This document shows positions 11,674 to 23,129 of a DNA stretch of 64,000 nt, one piece after another. Numbering within the stretch: the first letter of the stretch is position 1; every line of letters begins with the position of its first letter. The translations under genes and the position numbers were made by a program. This DNA comes from Stenopsyche tienmushanensis (lineage: Eukaryota; Arthropoda; Insecta; Trichoptera; Stenopsychidae), in the NCBI GenBank assembly GCA_008973525.1, contig WACJ01000521.1, positions 930,001 to 994,000 on the forward strand. The letters run 5' to 3'. Below the pieces are notes generated by a model, which worked only from the letters and a program-made list of their open reading frames with translations, had not been told where the DNA came from and ran no database searches.

Positions 11674-11953
11674 ATTAACTTTTCTCTCAGGACCGCGCAA
11701 CATAAATGAAACTTGTATATCAATAAATGAACCTTAACACTGTTGATAGCACACAGTATTCGTACATTTCTTTGCATAACGTGTATGGGAGCCTTTACCG
11801 CACGACTTTGCCATCGAAGTACAAGTATACGATGAGATGCAAGATAATCTCTCCGTCTCTGTCTTCGATTCACAATCTCCGCAATCATCGTGCAAGAAAG
11901 CTCTTTACCACTCGAATTCGCTCGCATATATGCGCTATTCCTAACGGTTTAAA
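11674..11953 (+). mobile_element. piggyBac-like MITE, degraded
   Basis: Contains the family's conserved core in order: CTCTCAGGACCGCGCA, ATATCAATAAATGAACCTTA, CACTGTTGATAGCACACA, a CCTTTACCGCACGAC block, an AAGATAATCTCTCCGTCTCT block and a CGCATATATGCGC-like right part ending CTAACGG. The 77-codon open frame inside is incidental. Confidence 0.7.
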
Positions 11954-12594
11954 TTACTAGCAAAAATTATCCATGATCAAATTCAATCTGTTTAAATTTC
12001 ACAAAGCATCTGTTCTGATTCAACCTGGAAAACCTATCACAGTCCAGGTGCCCGCTTTTATACGTTTTAAATGGATCCTTTATTCGCCCAGATAAAATTT
12101 AACAGCGTATTTCATAATTGTAAATGCTTTTATTGTGGGTTTTTAATGAAAATAAATATAATTAATCGCTTAAGAATGTTCGAGCTTAACTAACCGGATG
12201 GGGTGGAAATTATTCGTGAGATAAATTAGTGGGTTCGCCCTCCGAATTTTCCAGATTTAACCCTACAGAAGATTATGTATTCAATTATTTAGATCATACA
12301 GTAAAGCGCGAATTACTCAATAATGTAAATTTGTATTATATATTGCTCCAGGAACAAAATTTTATTTTTTAAACAACCCGAGAAAGCATTACAAAAAAGC
12401 ATCTAGCCGTTACATTTGAATTTAAGAAGAACGAAGGGAATTCAAATATAACCCGGAATTTTGCTGTACAAATGTATCTTATTTTTATACATAATTCCCT
12501 TCATTAGAAATACATTTATTCCATCGGATAGAAAGCTTCTTGATAACGTCACCGAAGAAAAAGGGCAAAAAAATAGCGTATTCGTACGTAAACT
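11954..12594. other. Unassigned DNA
   Basis: No recognised gene or repeat. Confidence 0.3.
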
Positions 12595-12925
12595 CACTTT
12601 TGTCTCAGCTCCGTGCAGCGTGAATGAAGCTTGTATGTCAATAAATGAACCTCGACACCGTCGATAGCACACAATATTCGTTAATTTGTTTGAAATATTT
12701 CATCGCGTTTTGTCATTCCGCATTGTTTTGCATATATAAGTTGAATATATACGTGCTGTTGTGAATAATATTTTGTTGTTATAGTTTAAACAAATTCGAA
12801 AAGGATTAAAAATTCTGCTTGATAAAATTAAAATATATCCGAGAATACTTAGACGTGTAGCGGTTCCTTTACAGCCATCGATATATGAGTGCATTATGAG
12901 GCGCAAGATCCGTCTTTGTATCCGA
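12595..12925 (+). mobile_element. piggyBac-like MITE, degraded
   Basis: The left half (12600-12690) carries CTCCGTGCAGCG, TCAATAAATGAACCT and GATAGCACACAATATTCG. The right half (12840-12925) carries TTAGACGTGTAGCGGTTCC and a GAGGCGCAAGA block. Termini are not preserved. Confidence 0.65.
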
Positions 12926-12949
12926 TTTTCTGCATCCATCCATATAACA

Positions 12950-13205
12950 TCCATATAATATTTTTATTATGCTTATGTTATTTATACAAATGTAACCAAT
13001 AAGTTGACAAAGTTTTATCGCAATCGGATAAACGGTATGGAAGAGCATTAAATACGGACAAACAAACATTATTTTTTTTATATTAAGCCATGCTTATGTT
13101 ACTCGCGCAATTTTTAGCAATAAGTGGACGATATTTTATTGCAATCTGATTAACGGTATGGCAGCGTATTGCATACGAACAAACAGATAATCATTTTTAT
13201 ATATT
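12950..13205. repeat. 120-bp tandem repeat, two units
   Basis: Two diverged units: the AATAAG(T)TGGAC block is at 12999 and 13119, exactly 120 bp apart. Each unit includes TTTTATTGCAATC-like, ACGGTATGG and ACAAACA blocks. The same 120-bp period occurs at 25.2 and 34.0 kb. Confidence 0.75.
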
Positions 13206-14470
13206 AAAAGATTAATAAATTTGTACATCAAAATTCCGGTTTATATTTGAATTCTCTCGTATGTCAAGGATCTCTTTGGAATTTTTATTTTTACAATTTA
13301 TTTCACAAATGTTCTCATTTCAAATCTTATTTTGATCTTCTGCTATTCGCTAGCTTAAAATACTTTATTCCTGCTGAATGAATTGCTCGGCAATCGATAC
13401 TCACAATCTGTGGCTAAAAATGCTACGGCTTAAAGTCAAGGCAGACGGAAATGGCGTGAGGTTTTCGATAGCCGAGTTTTTACTAAAGATAAAATAACCT
13501 GACAGCTGAATGAAATATTTCATATCGTACGTTAACATCGAAAATTTATTTCGGAAAACACACTGCGCCGAAACGAATACAGAATCAAACATGTTGTTAA
13601 CATCAATTACCACTTGAATATTTAAACAGCGCTACCCTTTAATTACAACTGGGATTTGGGTTAACATGAGCCCTTTTCATTGCGTCGGAATTCAAATGGG
13701 AATTTTATATAGGCATGGATAAAATGTCATATTTCAATTGAAAATCGGCTGTGTCAAAGTTGCGCCCTCGGCGACAAATCCCGTGAAATAGGGCGTGATG
13801 CTGCTGTATGTAAAGAAGATAGGACACACCTGTTCCTTGGTTGGAAAATTTTAACTACAATATGGCTCCAAGAAGCAAACACTTTGTGTTAATTCATATT
13901 TAAGACTTATCTGCTTATTTCCCCAGGGAGAAGATATGCGGAGCGGCCTCGGGGCCTATTGTTGTGCCGCGAGAAATCTCATTGTTTGCTTCGTAAACAT
14001 CTTTTCTAAGAAATGATAATTTATCACCTCCCCCGACGCATGTTTCAATATTATCCACGCCAAAAATATCAAATAATTCATTTCGCCAGAACACACTTTG
14101 GATAACGACGTGGTTAGCTTCAATTTCTGCGTCGAAATTTCTTCGCAGCAATCGCCATGGGGACGATCGTCGTAACATTTAAATTAACTGTCGATGTCAG
14201 AATACGTAATTTAAATCATGTTAGTTTGCTAGGAATGTTGCTCTGAATCCCATTTCAGCTGTACGTATTTCAAAACGATAGTGCTGAAATGCCTCGACAT
14301 TCTGTCGACGTCTTTGATCCACAAACGTTTTCAACTACACTCTACTAATCATATTACAAAACTACGATTCGATAAGCAGAAACGGCTTTTAGTTCTGCGA
14401 AATAATTTTAAGCGTAAAATCGCACATCCTGTTTGAAATCGTATGGCAATAATATGTACGTTTGGAGCCA
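13206..14470. other. Unassigned DNA
   Basis: No transposon family recognised. The minus-strand frame at 13915-14178 (87 codons) is less AT-rich than usual for this window but has no domain I know. It could be a host exon or chance. Confidence 0.3.
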
Positions 14471-14475
14471 TATAT

Positions 14476-14565
14476 TAAGAGCATTCTCGCACATTGAGTG
14501 CAAAGAATAGTGAATCGGAGACAGGGACAGAGTGTGTCTTGTATCTCATCTTACACTCGTATATG
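14476..14565 (-). mobile_element. piggyBac-like MITE fragment
   Basis: CTCGCACATTGAGTGCAAAG and the GACAGGGACAGAG-GTGTCTTGTATCTCATC run match the copy at 17.5-17.6 kb. Confidence 0.55.
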
Positions 14566-14589
14566 TTTAAATATAATACACTGGAGAAT

Positions 14590-15292
14590 TTTACATTCGT
14601 ACGTGATGAATTGCATATGGAAGATGGAAGATCAAAGCGAAAAGTTATGAAAAAATCAAGAAATTTAGAAATTGAAGAGTTTGGAATTGAAGAGATGGTT
14701 CATACAAAGACGATCAACTCGATAGCCAATATCTGGTCCATTACTGTATGAAAAATAAATATTTTTCAACACAAAATTAAATGAAAAATCCACCTTCAAA
14801 GCAAGCTCAGGCTGACTTGAAAAATTCAAATGACGACATGATATCAGGGAACTTGAAATTCATGGGGAAAAGCTTTCTGCTGATATAACTTCAGCAAATA
14901 CATTAATTGACACGTTGAAGCTATTTGTGGAGAAGGAAGAATTTATATACAATGCTGATGAGACTGGCTTAAATTGGAAAAAAACTACCCAACAAATCTT
15001 TAGCATTCTGAAGCTTTTTAGTGTCCAGATGTCACCAAGAAATGGCTTGAGAACCAAGAAGAGTGTAATTCAAAACAGCTTACATATCTTAAGAGTATTC
15101 GCGATTTGTCAATTTTTAAAAGAAGAGCTAACTTAAATCCCAAATCAATCATTGATTTTTTTAATATATAATATTCAACTTTCCCTGTCTTTTTCCGTCA
15201 ATTATGATTATTTTCAATTATCCGGATTTTCATTATACAAACTATTTTCATCACCAATTAGTCCGGATAATCGAAGTTCTGCTATACAATCT
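14590..15292 (+). pseudogene. pogo/Tigger-type transposase relic
   Basis: Conceptual translation gives FIQRRSTRQPISGPLLYEKA (CENP-B-like helix-turn-helix part), then STFKASSG-LEKFK (typical GWLxRFKxRH region). EEFIYNADETGLNWK (about 14937-14980) follows, carrying the first catalytic Asp of the DDE_1 domain. About 15030-15135 reads KWLENQEECNSKQLTYLKSI, belonging further along such proteins, so the middle of the catalytic domain is deleted. Frameshifts and stops separate the blocks. The right end is the inverted terminal repeat near 15265-15290 (TCCGGATAATCGAAGTTCTG), typical of pogo/Tigger elements. The left end was not found. Confidence 0.85.
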
Positions 15293-15587
15293 TGATTTAC
15301 GCTGCGCAGTCCCTGGGAGAAAAATGGATTTGTGTGAACGCTAAGTGGAGGACGTTTGAATAGAGCATTCATGTTTAAATCAATTTAAAAACAATAATAA
15401 AAGGGTTAAGTTCAATTCAATTTTAAAACAATTCATAGAGTGTCATATAGTTGCCGCCAATATTGATAAATTCATCTATGTCAAAATTTCATAAAAATCC
15501 GATGCCTAGTTCATAAATTACAGTGGTTTAATTGACGGTCACTTTAATGTTCACAAAATAATTTTGGCAGATCGTAAATTGAAGTTG
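15293..15587. other. Spacer
   Basis: No recognised feature. Confidence 0.3.
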
Positions 15588-15833
15588 CGTGAGGTTCATT
15601 ATTTTAACATTCGTCCATGAGAAAGCTTTGTCCGAAGTGGGTACCGCGTTTGCTCACGCTCGATCACAAAGCAACAACGCGTCCACAATTCAGATCGCTG
15701 TTTGGAGCTGTTTCGGTGCAATAAAATGGATTTTTTCATGCGGTTTGTGACGATCAATACACTCCAGAGCTAAATCGGCAGTCAGCTGAGTGGACAGCAA
15801 CCGGAAAAAGCAACCCAAAGCTATCAAAAATGC
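15588..15833 (+). pseudogene. mariner transposase relic, second lineage
   Basis: Frames joined conceptually give MRKLCPKWVPRLLTLDHK, CLELFRCNKMDFFMRFVT and QYTPELNRQSAEWTATGKS. This is the linker and first catalytic block of a mariner different from those at 1.1 and 28 kb (SAEWTA type). A small deletion has removed the DETWxxH residues between RFVT and QYTPE, and a frameshift lies near 15695. It cannot encode an active enzyme. Confidence 0.85.
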
Positions 15834-15847
15834 ATATATCAGTTTGC

Positions 15848-15912
15848 TATAACTTTATTATATCAAAAACGTTTTTATTGTGTTCAAAAACAGTTCCCTG
15901 GAGTGTCACACC
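15848..15912 (+). repeat. Terminal repeat shared with 26.3 kb
   Basis: AACGTTTTTATTGTGTTCAA followed by AACAGTTCCCTGGAGTGT is the inverted counterpart of 26319-26370. It is probably one end of a transposon family whose other parts are not recognised. Confidence 0.45.
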
Positions 15913-15969
15913 AAAACAATAAATTGCTTTAAATTATTAAAGATTACAACAGTCCTCCGGTAACAATTA

Positions 15970-17480
15970 TATTTTAGTTATCTAAGAAAAATTGTTTTGT
16001 TACAATAAATGAATATTAGAATTTAAATATACATTTGCTTATTCCTGATTACATCTAAATTGAATTTAGCGTCTCTTCTTAAAAAAAACACCCATCTTTA
16101 AATACAATGTGCATAATGTAGCATCTAACATAACTCTATTTATTAAGTATAAATTATCGTCGTCGTGAATTGACTCACGTATAAAATCAAGGGATGAAAA
16201 GATTGATTTAGACCATTCCCTCATCAACGTCTGAACTTTATACTTGCCGTTAAAAATTAACGAATTTGTTCATGAAAATTTTAAAATCCTGGACTGTAAA
16301 AAGAGCACAAGGGAAACGCATTTTTTTTCGGCTAAATAAGGCTTTGACCGTATTAAAAAATTCAAGTCAAATTCCAATCCTTTTGATCTTAAAAGGAAAA
16401 TCCGGTCGCGTACTAATGCGGAATAATCCTCTTCCTTCCAGATAAATTCCTAATGTCGGCTCAGATTTTTATGCCTCGATGATCGTTCGCTTATTTCCCA
16501 AGTGACACAAAAACCAGCTTTTATTCTTGTATATATTCCATTGTGCTTATAATGATACTCTTTTATATTTACAAAATCACTGGGCGTTGTTAAAATTCCA
16601 TTATGCCACATACGAGGGTTCAGCTCTTGCCGGGCCGATATTAACGCCGTGGAAATTTGCGATGAAGTTGATACGCGAATGTATGATTAATTTCGCAGGG
16701 CTATAAATATATGATGGTCAGCGGATTAAGGAAAATCCTTAAATAACACAGGATATGCGGGAGTGCACCCGGCCACCGCAAGTACAATCAGCGGCACGGA
16801 ATGTGGCCCAAACATTAATATAGCGTCATGAAGCAATTATGTTTCATTTAGTTAATTGTTTAGATGAAGTTATGTAAAATAACTTGTGTTCGTTTATTAA
16901 AAGTGTATATTCGATAAGTATTGATTGTGTTTTAGCTTCTATGCAACATTATGTTCAGAAAAGTGTTAGCCGCGATACAAATGCAGTCAGTTAAATGTGG
17001 TTTATTGACAGTAATTCGTTTAAATTTTGTTTTATTGTTCAGAGATGCCAATTGCTGTAGCTCAAGTCACATAGGCAGTACCCTGACTGTATCAGACTGA
17101 TCTCTACACAAGAAAATCTGGAAGCACAAGATACACATCGGCTCATGATGATCAATTTACCATCTTGGAAGATTGTTTATGAAATTGGTTCCTAGCCAAT
17201 ATTATTAAGTTTGGGCCACTTTCCGTGCCGCTGGGTGTATTTAAGTCAACCAATTGTTCAAATTATATTCCAACTGTCGAAAGCAATCTCATTTAATGTA
17301 TCATTGCATTAGATTTGGAATGAATTTAATGATTGAATGAAGCTTCGATTTATTTTTTAAAGAAGATCTCTCAACAGAGAAACACCAAATTGAAGAAAAA
17401 CCTTTAAAAATACTTAGCTTCATACGACAAAATAAACGAATACAAATCAAAAGAATTTTTGTGCAATAATAAAAAATCTC
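15970..17480. other. Unassigned DNA
   Basis: No gene or repeat recognised. The 16600-16810 stretch is less AT-rich and could be conserved non-coding DNA. Confidence 0.3.
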
Positions 17481-17486
17481 CCTCAA

Positions 17487-17812
17487 CCCGTTGATGAGTA
17501 ACAGCGCATATGTGCGTTCAGACTTGAGTAATTGCCTCGCACATTGAGTGCGAGGATCACAGACAGAGACAGAGAGATTGTCTTGCGTCTCATCATACAA
17601 AAGCTGTAAAGGTACCCCTACACGTCTAAATATTCTTAAATATTGCAAAAAGCGATACATAGCCGAAATTTATTTTGTTACTAAAACTGAAGACACACAT
17701 GTACATTGTTTATGTAACGCAAAAAAATGAACGAATATTGTGTGCTATCAACAGTGTCAGGGTTCATTTATTAATATACAAGCTTGACTCACGCTACAAA
17801 GTGAATCTGTAT
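17487..17812 (-). mobile_element. piggyBac-like MITE
   Basis: Left end CCCGTTGATGAGTAACAGCG after a TCAA (degenerate TTAA). The GACAGAGACAGAGAGATTGT, CTTGCGTCTCATCATAC and GTAAAGGTACCCCTACACGT blocks follow, then ATTGTGTGCTATCAACAGTG and TATACAAGCTTGACTCACGC. The right terminus is lost. The two open frames across it are antisense to each other and non-coding in every other copy. Confidence 0.75.
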
Positions 17813-18964
17813 GAATATGGCATCTATTTTTAAATATTTTTATAAGTAATAAGGTTAGCAAAAAAATATTTATTTATTAATTTTTTACAAAACCTGTATT
17901 TATAGCCATATGGTGATATAAATACAATAGATTCCGCGAAAGCGCATGTCGTTTTAATGAGACCACAACCACAAACTATATTTATTTTAGAGAATCGTGC
18001 TCAAATTCAAAACCACGCATTCAAATAAAGGCTCAAATGAATTTTATTCTATTTCTATACACAATTTAAATTAAATGTATGTACCGCTTTTCGAATAATA
18101 AAACTGTTCGTCGAATAATAAAATCGTATTGAAAGCTTGAGCCATTTAAGACTATTGGATGATTAATATGAACATCTGCCATAATAAAAATCGATTTTAC
18201 ATCTCTAAAAAATTACATTAAATTAGGCGATATTCCTTTGATCCTTTAAATTGTCACTCCGGCAAAGTGTCGAAAAACCGAAGTCCTTCGGGGAAAAAAG
18301 CTTTCATCGCCAATTTTCATGCGATTCTTCCCACGTAGGCGCAGCAAAACTAAAAAGATATAAATTTGCAAGCAAATGTGAGGCTTACATCAGCAGAGAT
18401 GTAATCGAACCTCCGAAAAGCGTCCGAAGTGAAATTTTTCCGAGGAAAGTACTAGATCTCGTATTATGAGTCCGCGCGGAGACATCAAGGGGTAGGTCTT
18501 AACCACCCCATATAAAAAGGTACGCCTTAAAAATTCCAAATAACGGATTGTCCATAAGCATTATTCAGACGAAGCCCTCCCCGGGCCTTGGCAAGGGGGG
18601 CACTAACTGGAAAGTGGGCCCGGGTCCTTAAGGATGATCTGATATTTATTGAAAGTAAAGGCCAATGATATTGTATTACAATCGAAATTTCGGGATGAAT
18701 CATTTTATGACGCTAAGACGTAATTTATTCGGGATCGATAACATGCAACTTACTTTCATGCTATAATAAATTAATAAAAATTCGTTATATTTGCATATGT
18801 GATGGTTTTCAAAGTCATGAATTCTATTTTCAGTTGGTGGTTTACAGATTGTATTTACCTGCAAATGTTCGAAGATTTTAAATAGAAAACAAGTATGGGT
18901 GGATTTGTATTATGTCTTTGTAAGGTTGACATTTTTTATCAGATATTTATTTACATTTTTAGAA
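17813..18964. other. Unassigned DNA
   Basis: Nothing recognised. A GC-rich patch at 18568-18628 includes CTCCCCGGGCCTTGGCAAGG. The 72-codon frame at 18251-18469 has no domain. Confidence 0.3.
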
Positions 18965-19415
18965 TAAACAAAAACATAAAAAAGAAAATAAAAATAGTTT
19001 AAAGGGTAAAAAAGGGCGTATTCTTGTTGACATGATTTTATTTATCTAAAATTAAAAAATTCTATATCGCTATAGTTCGTACCGCAACAAAAAATAATAA
19101 ATTTAATTTCTCAAAAAGGCAACTGTTTAAAAAAAAGTCTTTTTTTTACAGTTTTAATTTTTTATAAATAGTTAAAAACAAAATTTTGACATAAATCTGG
19201 TAGAGACAATAGAATGTTACATAATAAAATGTTTGTATTAAATTTAAAGTTAATTAATTAATTAAAACTTGATATATCATGTCAACCGTGTTGAAAATTA
19301 GTTAAAAAATCGCACGGCAACCAACAGGTTAAAAGGTTAAAATTGACTTAGTTGCCGCGTCACTAAAATAGCTATAACTGTTAATAATTGTAATTTTGGA
19401 AATTTATTTGAGATA
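18965..19415 (-). repeat. AT-rich dispersed repeat
   Basis: Reverse copy of the 6.8-7.4 kb family: GGGTAAAAAAGGGCGTA, GTTGACATGATTTTA, AATTTTGACATAAATCTGGT, then GATATATCATGTCAACCGTG and TAATTTTGGAAATTT. Confidence 0.65.
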
Positions 19416-19427
19416 TATATACACTTG

Positions 19428-19805
19428 GGTCTGTTTTTATGCGATAGATACGTTCCACGGGGAGTCGCATATAAAAAAATCGCATAAAAAAAGACTTGAA
19501 CTACATATAAAACTGAGGGATAGGTTCCATTATTTTTAAAAACCGCATAACTTCAAATCATTGTGATAAAATGTACCAAAAATCGCATAAAAAAGATTAT
19601 TAAAAAAATACAAGCTTCATACACGCTGCGCCGGTCCTGACGGATAAGTAGACTTGTACGGATGATAAGTGGCGGACATACAGATATAGCATCTAAGTTT
19701 ATCATGATTTTAAATTAGATTTAGTGTTGATTTTATATTTTTTATGCGCATTCGCATAAAAAAAGCTTTATCCTCTATAGGAAAATGAGGGATTGGTTTT
19801 CATGT
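19428..19805. mobile_element. CACTTGGGT element, with nested piggyBac-like piece
   Basis: Starts TACACTTGGGTCTGTTTTTA, with many TTATGCG/CGCATAA motifs in both directions and TACGTTCCACGGGGAGTCGC, which also occurs at 40.56 kb. The far terminus is missing. Between 19608 and 19720 it holds a piggyBac-like fragment (CAAGCTTCATACACGCTGCG and the following blocks). It is non-coding. Confidence 0.7.
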
Positions 19806-19981
19806 GTGCAAATATGTGCAAAAAAAACAAAATCATTTTTTTCAAAATTCCAGATCAAAATCCCCCCTTAAAAATATCTTGAGAAGATTTTTAACAGAAA
19901 AGTCAAGTACATCAGTTTTGCTATTAGGTAATTTTACAATATGAAGCTAAACATAATTAAAGTAATAAAATGTTGCTTTTA

Positions 19982-20273
19982 TCCGTTGATGAGGAATCCC
20001 GCATATGCATGCGTTCTTCTTAGAATCATAATAAATGTTAAAAAGCGACATAAATCAATAATATATTTAAAACCTAGCCTAATACCAAAATTGATTATAT
20101 TTGAAACGCTATTATGGTACTCAACAATATCAAGAGTGTTAAGGTTCATTTATTGATATACAAGTTTTATTCACGCTGCGCCGCCCTGAGTGATTTTTAA
20201 TTTGTATGGACGATAACTGATGGATATACAAATATGTTAAACTCAATTTAAAATTTGCTTATTAATCAAAGGG
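19982..20273 (-). mobile_element. piggyBac-like MITE, both ends present
   Basis: Runs from TCCGTTGATGAGG to ATCAAAGGG. The inner blocks GAGTGTTAAGGTTCATTTAT, TGATATACAAGTTTTATTCA and CGCTGCGCC match the family core. The flanking TTAT and CTAA are degenerate TTAA sites. About 292 bp, non-coding. Confidence 0.7.
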
Positions 20274-20614
20274 CTAATGTATGGATTTTCATATATTCTG
20301 CAGTTAAGTTAAGCCCGGTTTAACCATAAAAATGTTTATTTACGTGCTTTGTATGAAAGCAAAGAATCATTCGCGTTTAATTACCCAAAGAAAATTAAAC
20401 GGTCTAAACATTTTAGATTGTAACAATAAAAATTAATGTTTTGTCGTTATACAATGAACAAAATAAAAGGGAAGAACAACTATTGCTATCGCATGGGATA
20501 TTTAAATGTACCATTATTAAATATTTAAGTTAACCAAACACTATTTGAATTTCAATTATTGTAAATTATATCATAAAAGATATGGAACAGGATTCGAAAT
20601 TCTCTATAATTTAC

Positions 20615-20629
20615 ATATTACTATTGTTA
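20615..20629. repeat. Target-site duplication, left, of the LINE
   Basis: ATATTACTATTGTTA, identical over all 15 bases to 23468-23482. It marks the left junction of the retrotransposon. Confidence 0.92.
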
Positions 20630-20645
20630 GCCTCTGGCGGCAAAA

Positions 20646-23129
20646 ATGGAGAGGACCGACTGCGTGGGAATCTGTGATTCCCATGGCCCGGAGAGAGCTG
20701 CGGAGGCACTGAACGCCGCCGTCATAGAGGCTGCCGAGGAGGGACTCGGTCGCTCATCAAAGGCGAGAACGGCGCAGCCCCCGTGGTGGAACGCTGACCT
20801 CTCGCTTCAAAGAGCTCTGCTCAGAAGAGCGAGGAGGAAGTGGCAAGAAGCCAGAAAGGCTAACTCATCGGAGCTTGCGTTACGCAGCAGGGAGAGAGCC
20901 AGACTCGCGGCGGCATATAGGAAAAGTGTTGAAAAAGCCAAAAAGACCACTTGGCGCGAGTTTGTCTCGGAACACGGGAAGAAAGGACCCTGGGGACCGG
21001 CATACAAGGCGGTCTCCCTGGGAAGCCGCAAAGTGGGCGCTGGGATTCGCGACTCGGCGAGCGGAAGTATTGCCACGACGCAGACGCAATCGATGAGTTT
21101 TCTCATGGAGGCTCTCCTCCCGCACGATGTGCCTGAGGATGACCTCCCAATACACCGTCTGATCAGGCGCGATGCATTTGCTCCCTACGAAGGCCCGGAC
21201 GCTGCCTCCCCCGATCTGGAGGAGGTAGAGGATATAGTGAGACACCTGAACCCTGATAAAACGCCTGGACCTGACAGGATCGATGGTCGAATAGTCAAAA
21301 GAGCATACGACAAAATAAACATCGATCTCTGTCACGTGTATAGCGAATGCTTCCGCACCGGGGTCTTCCCGGCCTGCTGGAAGATCGGGTTGGCGATAGC
21401 CCTCCCCAAAGCGAAATCAAGCAAACCACCGTGCGACCCTAAGGCGTACAGAATCATCGTTCTCTTGCCGATACTCGGCAAGATATTCGAAAAAATCATC
21501 GCCAGCCGGCTGAACCTTGTCCTCGAGGGCACCAAACCGCTCTCGGACAGACAATTTGGGTTCAGACCAGGCAGGTCCACGGTGGACGCCATCGACAGAG
21601 TCATGAGCGTCGCTGAGGAGAGCGGGTGCAAATACGTATTCGCTGTCTTCCTGGATTTCCAGGGGGCCTTCGACAATGCATGGTGGCCGATGATTGTTAA
21701 GAAACTCTGCCGTAGCGGAGTACAGAAGAACATCGTCGGCCTCATCAAAAGCTACCTGTCAGATAGGTTGGTAATAGCGCAAGCGGGGGGGGAGTCGATC
21801 GGGAGGGGCCTCTCGAAAGGTTGCCCACAGGGCTCAGTGCTGGGCCCACTCCTGTGGAATGTCCTCATGGACGATGTCTTTGACATCCAGCTGCCTCCAG
21901 GCTGCCAGCTCTTCGCGTACGCGGATGACCTCACGATGACCGTGGCCGGCGACTCCATAAGGGAAGCGGAGGAGAGGGCGCATGGGGCGTGCAAACTCCT
22001 CGTTGAGTGGAGCGCCCTGAACAAGCTCTCCTTCGCTCCTGGCAAGTCGACCGCGCTCATGTTAAAGGGGGGCGTCCGCGACGGAAGGGCTGTCCCAAGA
22101 CTATTTCTAGGCGAGGAGAGAATCCCCTTCCAGCGAGAAGTAACATATTTGGGCGTCACCATCCAGAAAGGCGGTAAATTCGGGAGGAACGTCATAACCG
22201 CGTCCGAAAAGGCCGGTAAGGCGTTCTCCAAAATGTCCAGATTGGGCGGGACGGACTGGGGGCTGAGTGGCAGGAGCATGCGCATAGCGTATCATGCTAT
22301 TTTCGTTAGCATCGCCACCTACGGAGCCGGAGCCTGGGCGCACCGTCTAGGCCGCTCAGGGCGGCGGCTGACTGCTATCCGTAGGTTGAATTCAGTGCAG
22401 CGCATGCCACTGCTGCGATTGACAAAAGCATACAGAACGGTCGCCACCGAAAGTCTGCCCATTCTGGCTGGAGTGCTCCCGCTGGACCTGCAACTGCAGG
22501 TCACCGCCGCAACTTATCGCTGGAAAAAGGGCCTCCCGCTCGAGGTGGGAGGAAAATGTCTGGACGCCGATAAGGCAAAAGAGCTGGACATACAGTTTAG
22601 GGACGAACTGAAGAAGTGGGCCCTAGCGGCCGCCACCGAGGAGTGGGAAAGGAGGTGGAGGGACGCCTCAACGGGACGCCATTTGGCACAATACTTCGTC
22701 ACCGTCGAACAGAGGCTTAAGGCCAAATTTGTTTGGCCCGGTCATTGGACTTCCCAGTTCATGACCGGGCATGGCCACTTCAGTGGTCATCTTATGAGGC
22801 TAAAGTTGGCCGATTGCTCGGAGTGCCCATGCACTGCACCTTCCATGTCCTCTGATCACATTCTTTGGACATGCGAAGGCATGGGGGCCGAGCGAGAGGA
22901 GCTTTTGCGACGTGTCCGCGGACCCTGCGAGGGGCCCGTGGGACACAGAGACCTGGTGGCTCGTCCCGGCGCCTTCAGCGCTTTCACGAAGTTTTGCGAC
23001 AGCTACGGAGCCAAATGCACCGTTGGTGGCTACTACGCCAAGAACTGGAGCGATCCAAGGACTGGCGTAGCTAGCCCAGAGACTGACGATTCCTCTGACG
23101 AGGCATTTGCAAGCGTGGACTGCAGCTAA
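20646..23129 (+). CDS. Reverse transcriptase (ORF2 fragment) of R1-clade LINE
   Basis: 827 codons without a stop. The ATG is simply the first Met after the truncation point; five sense codons precede it and then a host TAG at 20628, so it is not a natural start. Residues 1-190 are the linker after the lost endonuclease. RT motifs in order are NPDKTPGPDRIDG, FGFRPGRST (304-312), LDFQGAFDNAWW with catalytic Asp 337, GCPQGSVLGPLLWN (392-405), and FAYADDLT with the catalytic pair Asp427-Asp428, then YLGVTI. A C-terminal zinc knuckle of the C-x2-C-x10-H-x4-C type uses Cys724, Cys727, His738 and Cys743. LDxxGAFDNAWW is typical of the R1 clade. The RT looks intact, but without the endonuclease and ORF1 the copy cannot move on its own. 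The RII in place of the common RPI before LLPILGK may be a point mutation. Confidence 0.92.
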   Translation: MERTDCVGICDSHGPERAAEALNAAVIEAAEEGLGRSSKARTAQPPWWNADLSLQRALLRRARRKWQEARKANSSELALRSRERARLAAAYRKSVEKAKKTTWREFVSEHGKKGPWGPAYKAVSLGSRKVGAGIRDSASGSIATTQTQSMSFLMEALLPHDVPEDDLPIHRLIRRDAFAPYEGPDAASPDLEEVEDIVRHLNPDKTPGPDRIDGRIVKRAYDKINIDLCHVYSECFRTGVFPACWKIGLAIALPKAKSSKPPCDPKAYRIIVLLPILGKIFEKIIASRLNLVLEGTKPLSDRQFGFRPGRSTVDAIDRVMSVAEESGCKYVFAVFLDFQGAFDNAWWPMIVKKLCRSGVQKNIVGLIKSYLSDRLVIAQAGGESIGRGLSKGCPQGSVLGPLLWNVLMDDVFDIQLPPGCQLFAYADDLTMTVAGDSIREAEERAHGACKLLVEWSALNKLSFAPGKSTALMLKGGVRDGRAVPRLFLGEERIPFQREVTYLGVTIQKGGKFGRNVITASEKAGKAFSKMSRLGGTDWGLSGRSMRIAYHAIFVSIATYGAGAWAHRLGRSGRRLTAIRRLNSVQRMPLLRLTKAYRTVATESLPILAGVLPLDLQLQVTAATYRWKKGLPLEVGGKCLDADKAKELDIQFRDELKKWALAAATEEWERRWRDASTGRHLAQYFVTVEQRLKAKFVWPGHWTSQFMTGHGHFSGHLMRLKLADCSECPCTAPSMSSDHILWTCEGMGAEREELLRRVRGPCEGPVGHRDLVARPGAFSAFTKFCDSYGAKCTVGGYYAKNWSDPRTGVASPETDDSSDEAFASVDCS

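Noticed and set aside
17301..17660. 119-codon minus-strand frame
   Set aside because: It runs across the piggyBac-like MITE, which is non-coding in all other copies.
20880..21335. Open frames on the minus strand and in other frames across the LINE (also at 21332-22343, 22800-23144)
   Set aside because: They are shadows of the GC-rich RT gene, whose frame carries all conserved motifs.
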